DNA of 64,000 nt from Scylla paramamosain (taxonomy: Eukaryota > Arthropoda > Malacostraca > Decapoda > Portunidae): assembly GCF_035594125.1 (NCBI RefSeq), contig NC_087166.1, forward strand, positions 17,389,766 to 17,453,765, read 5' to 3'. A model generated the notes under the pieces. It had not been told where the DNA came from, made no database searches, and saw nothing but the letters and a program-made list of their open reading frames with translations. Below are positions 59,094 through 64,000 of the stretch, in pieces; the first letter of the stretch is position 1, and each line of letters opens with the position of its first letter. The position numbers were made by a program, and so were the translations under genes.

Positions 59094-59460
59094 TCATTTT
59101 ATAGTTACGACTTTTCTTCCATATCTGAATCCAGTCTGTTTGAGAATCTTCCGTAGAGATTCAGCGTATCCTTTGAAGGAAACATTTAACTTAAATTCTT
59201 CATTTACTTTGTGTAGTGTTAGGATCTCTTTCTTTGCGTAAAATCCCAAAACTGTCCTCACCATACGTTTGGCATAGTCATCAACGTTGGTAATGGTTGT
59301 AGAGCGACACTTTGTTGGTGAGAACACAGGATGTGCTGGTGGCCTCTGTGTCATGTGAGCAACATTGGCAGATGAACATATTCTTCTAACTGTTGCTTCA
59401 CTCACGCTGGTGGCTTTCGCTGTTTAGGCAACAACTCTTGAGGAGTCAAGTAATGGACCC
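59094..59460 (-). pseudogene. N-terminal fragment of a DDE transposase-like protein
   Basis: ORF of 103 codons from 59405 (MSEATVRRICSSANVAHMTQ, then DDYAKRMVRTVLGFYAKKEI, SFKGYAESLRKILKQTGFRY), with readable sense continuing upstream to about 59460. The pattern (short helix-turn-helix, then FKG..SLRKILK..GFRYG) is familiar from the N-terminus of Tc1/mariner-like transposases reported as DDE superfamily endonucleases. The catalytic part is absent, so it is a fragment or a single exon. Confidence 0.5.
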
Positions 59461-59527
59461 TTATTAGCTTTTTGTTCCAAAAATACTTATTTACAGAGTA
59501 AATAAGGTCTTTTATCGGCTATGGAGG

Positions 59528-59573
59528 TGACGAGAACGAGCGAGAACGAGAACGAGTGAGAACGAGAACGAGG
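59528..59573. repeat. GAGAAC-type hexamer minisatellite
   Basis: About eight alternating GAGAAC/GAGCGAGAAC/GAGTGAGAAC units. Confidence 0.85.
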
Positions 59574-59859
59574 TAGCTTCCATTCTGGCTGGCGGCGTGA
59601 GAGGAAGTGACCTATGGATTAACACACTCAGTCTGACCGTATGGCCTTACTCGGTCATTCAAGGAAAAGTGACAACGCTTGAAAGAAACGTTGCCAAGTA
59701 TGGTGGTGTTTGCGAAAAAAAAACGATCCAAGTATCATTAAAAAACATATTACACTAACTTGCCTTTTCCATAGCATCACAATACGTGTATATACTACAA
59801 CACCATTTAATTTTGAGGTAGGGAGCACCTGACATGAGGTATCTTGGTGTAAGTGTGGC

Positions 59860-60895
<1,036 letters not shown>

Positions 60896-61139
60896 TATTA
60901 CGACAAACACAACACTTAACTTCACCCCTTGTAACATGCTCACCCGTGTGGGAAAAAAATCTGAAAGCATACTTACATTTTTTTTTTCTGTTGTATTTCA
61001 ACAGCGTTTAAGTTTTTTGCCCTTGATAAACAATCACCCAGTCAACCCTTCAATCCATCTGCGGGCACACAAACTCAAAAACACTACAGATTCTACACCC
61101 AAGCCTGGCCAAATTGCAACTGGGTCAACTCAATAGCCC

Positions 61140-61850
61140 ACAGCAACTGCTCCCAAATGCACACCAACATCACTACAAACTCCTGGCGCTCTGGGCAAAA
61201 GTCATCACGTATAACACCAAACGTGATCTCCATCCGACGTCCAAAGACGAACTGGGCCGGCAAAGACTCCAGTAATTCTGTGGGTGCTTCTCAAACGGTA
61301 AACATCACACCTCACTCCAATCACCATCACAATAAAAGCAAAAGGCCTTCAACAGCCCCTAATGTTTGGTGATGCCTCTCCCAGGGATCCTGCGGCTAAG
61401 GATGGCAAGCACCAGACAACCTCCTCAACATCATCCTCCAGTGTGCACTCCCACGTGAACCTGCTTCTGGATATTGGGTACTGGCGTCTCTAACAATCAG
61501 TACACACTCGTGACCTGCCTTAGAAAAAGGAATCGGGCCCACAGTATCACTCAACACCCCAGTGAATGGGATAGCAACAGCCGGAACAGGGTGGAGAGGG
61601 ACTACACCCGAAGATGGTCATGCGTCAAATACCTTACAAACCCGGCAACACTCAACACCTTCGGCCACGTTAAGCCATCTAAAACTGCCGTAGTCGCTCC
61701 AGAATATTCCTGATTCCTAAATACCTAATTAACACTTGCCAGCAACACCAGTGCCTCCCTATACTTGGATGGCACTACAACTTAAAGCAACTCTCCTGGC
61801 GTTCTCTCAACACCGGATACAAGATATTGTGACTTATTTTAAACTCCTCC
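61140..61850 (-). pseudogene. Gypsy-3 integrase fragment
   Basis: Minus strand. Zinc-finger remnant with CRVCK near 61630, then PVPAVAIPFTGVLSDTVGPI (first catalytic Asp region) and HECVLIVRDASTQYPEA at 61470-61540. The core beyond this is partly deleted, followed by EAPTELLESLPAQFVFGRRM near 61250-61300. The order and motifs match Ty3/Gypsy integrases. Frames are broken. Confidence 0.65.
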
Positions 61851-62164
61851 CGACCCTTTACTTAATTAACACGTCCCTGAGAGGAACCATTCACATTAAG
61901 CACCCCTCCGGCTGTACATTCAGTCCAATAAGTGTCTGGTCCCAGCAATGAATCAGCCTGCTCCCCGCCTCTAGTACACCCCACAGGGAAAGAGGCTTGC
62001 ACCTCCCCAGTTGAGTTGAGAGTCTTCCCGCCCTCGCCACCAACCCCCAACATACCAGACACTAGAGACTGGGGTCCGAACTGCATATCGAAGCCTCCAG
62101 CCTCCAAATGCGGTGATAGCTCACTCTGAGCACCACCTCCTGGTGTTAGCACATAGTGTAGGGA

Positions 62165-63002
62165 ACCATTGTAACTGTAGATTCGAACCTTCTAGAAGCA
62201 TGTGGAAATTTCCTATTCTGACGCCCGCTGGGAGTAGTGTCTAATTACTGTTTCTTCTCCTAGTTTACTGGTAAATATTAAGATAGGAATAGCTATTATA
62301 TGCAATAATAAAATAATAATTAATAACTGTAAATGTTAAACTATATGAATAGACAATAGCTAGATAGAATAACTTATATGTGAAATATGATCCTGTGAAA
62401 CCTATCACCTACGATGTCACGTGATCACAAGCGCCGCACCTTGAGGAACGCCGCATTGCCCCGGGCAGTTGGGTGGAGAGCTCTGATCTGGCCAGCTGGG
62501 TGTGCGCGGTTCGCGGTGTCCTTTGTGCATGTGAACTCTGCCACGAACAATTGCACTAAGACTACACCCTGAGTCTTTCCTACAAGTGTGTACCTTGTGT
62601 GTATAAGGCAGGGAAATAAGTGCAAGTGACAGTGTATAAGCGACTTTATTGTGGTGACAAGAACAGTGACAGACAGACTACATATCCTTGTGCTGAGATT
62701 TAGTTCTCTTGGGCTCAGTACTTAAGTGGTATTGTATGTAAACTGTAAATATATATATACAAACACTACAAAGGGTTTTCCTAATTACCTGGGTATCAAA
62801 AGACAGTGATTTGCCTTTTAGCGCTCGAAGGCTCTACCAATGCGGTGTCAAATAAACAGTAACACTACGCCCTGCATCCTAAATAGCATTCCATAAATGG
62901 TGATGCTATTAAAGAAAGGATAACACTGGGTGCTCTGCAAAGTGAGATGAACCAGCAAATAAACTTCTCAAACCAGTCTCCTATGCCTCACTCTCGGCAA
63001 CA
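62165..63002 (-). repeat. Putative Gypsy-3 LTR
   Basis: On the minus strand a purine tract (TTGGTCGGGGG) is followed at 63002 by TGTTGCCGAGAGTGAGGC, the expected PPT-LTR junction. An AATAAA lies near 62650. The other end was not located with confidence; the lower boundary is a guess. Confidence 0.45.
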
Positions 63003-63860
63003 CCCCCGACCAAGTCGAGTGTTTCCCGTGGTAGCTCTGTCCTATCGCAGTCAGCCTTGAGGACAAGCCCAACTCCGGAGTCATCCAACCCTCGCCAGCA
63101 GCGGGACGGGCCTCTGGGCACTCACTGCCCCACTGCAGCATTATCCCCCACTCTGAGCTCCTCTGGTAGTGGCCCCGCATTGCTAGAGTCGGCCTGAGAA
63201 GTCACATACGGCTTGAGCGCCCGGTCCTGGGGTACCCACTCGCCATGGAGCGAGTTACGGCACTTACAGCCTCTGGAGTTTCAGCGACCACCTCATCTAG
63301 GACTTGGTCCGCAAACGGTGCCCACACTCAGACTTTCCCACCTGCCAGGTCATTCCCCAGGAGGAAATCTACTCCCGACATTGGCAGGTCTTCCTTTAGT
63401 GCTGCCTGCGCCTCCCCGGGGCATTTGAGTTTCACCTCAACCATGATAAAACTCTCCATGGCATTAATCCCCCCGGCACAACACTGCCCTATGGGAGGTC
63501 ATTGGCTTTCCAGAAATGTTCCTGCAAACAGATTGCTGGGCCGCAGCATCACGCACTGCGGTCACAGAATATCTAACCCCAGCAATCACGATTGTGCTTT
63601 TAAACGATACAAGAATGGCCGGCACCAGTCCAAACCAGACCTCACAGTAGCTGGTGGTGTACTAACAGATGGCATGGGAGGCAGTTCCCTCTCCTCCTTT
63701 CAGGTTATTAAACTCTCCGGGCTTCGGGCATACGACACAATCAACGCCACCGGCTTCCTTCGGGTCTTGGGGGCTGAGGCAATGGTTAGTTTGGGGCAGT
63801 TAAATTTAAAATGCCCTACAGCTTTACAGTTATAACACAGGCTGATTATTAAACTTGAGA
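63003..63860 (-). pseudogene. Gypsy-3 Gag zinc knuckle and protease-like region
   Basis: Minus strand. CCHC knuckle CYNCKAVGHFKFNC near 63800-63838 (C-x2-C-x4-H-x4-C), a damaged stretch, then VEVKLKCPGEAQAALKEDLP and GVDFLLGNDLAGGKV (about 63330-63440), typical of the end of a Gypsy aspartic protease, and a linker to about 63010. Pol beyond this is replaced by the LTR-like sequence. Several stops. The plus-strand ORF at 63245-63835 is its shadow. Confidence 0.6.
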
Positions 63861-64000
63861 GTGCTATATATCATGCTCCCAGTTATACTCTTTTTTGAAC
63901 TCAACTGCCAACATGACTCCCCTCCATAAACTCACTTTCACCCTCATTGCTGTGACTGTGGACTCCCGCTGGGTCGGAGCCACCGCTGTCTCCCAGCGAC
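63861..64000. other. Right edge, probably Gypsy-3 gag
   Basis: Continues the minus-strand gag region (SDPAGVHSHSNEGESEF-like sense) but is too short and decayed to annotate further. Confidence 0.35.

Noticed and set aside
63245..63835. 196-codon plus-strand ORF
   Set aside because: Lies antisense to the Gypsy-3 gag knuckle and protease region, where recognisable motifs are on the minus strand.

Overview
The window is eukaryotic, from a large, intron-rich, repeat-dense animal genome. The recurrent Jockey-like LINE, the I-superfamily LINE with an RNase H domain, the Penelope-like element and the very long (TA)n, (CA)n and (CT)n arrays together suggest a decapod crustacean, perhaps a crab. This rests on remembered element families, not on a search. 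There are no prokaryotic operons, ribosome binding sites or CRISPR arrays.

Host content is tiny. The one convincing host exon is at about 46676-46834 (+). It encodes the start of a RhoGEF (DH) domain and is flanked by splice signals. A weaker candidate start-codon exon in a compatible phase lies at 36495-36602 (+). If both belong to one gene, most of the right two thirds of the window is intron filled with mobile elements.

Layout. 1-4438: two fragments of a Jockey-like LINE (called LINE-A here) flanking an inverted array of a ~96-bp satellite. 4439-4750: minisatellite. 5985-20300: two head-to-tail copies of an RNase H-bearing LINE (LINE-B). The first is split by a young Ty3/Gypsy element (Gypsy-1, 6854-11870) with an intact pol, a canonical -1 frameshift signal, a tRNA-Trp-type primer binding site and a shortened gag. 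The second is split by another LINE (LINE-C, 15306-16779). 20384-23505: microsatellite, then a Penelope-like element between direct repeats. 23515-25860: LINE-D. 26336-28454: LINE-A. 29171-29580: Penelope end running into (TA)n. 29873-30292: MITE. 30380-33076: decayed DNA-transposon-like unit whose coding remnant lies directly behind a dense array of heat shock elements and a TATA box. 35255-36290: fold-back sequence. 37311-37706: tRNA-Val-derived SINE. 38335-45240: three or more LINE-A copies, including the most complete one (40838-44045). 46653-46834: DH exon. 47700-53560: LTR-like pieces, a split LINE-A and a decayed Gypsy-2. 53580-53830: the satellite again. 55118-60895: more LINE-A. 61140-64000: Gypsy-3 pieces.

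The history can be read from the nesting: old LINE-B copies were hit later by Gypsy-1 (its LTRs differ at about 7 sites in 482) and by LINE-C. LINE-A and Penelope 3' ends repeatedly abut (TA)n or (TAA)n arrays. The most unusual unit is the heat-shock-element-driven transposase-like remnant at 30.4-33.1 kb.
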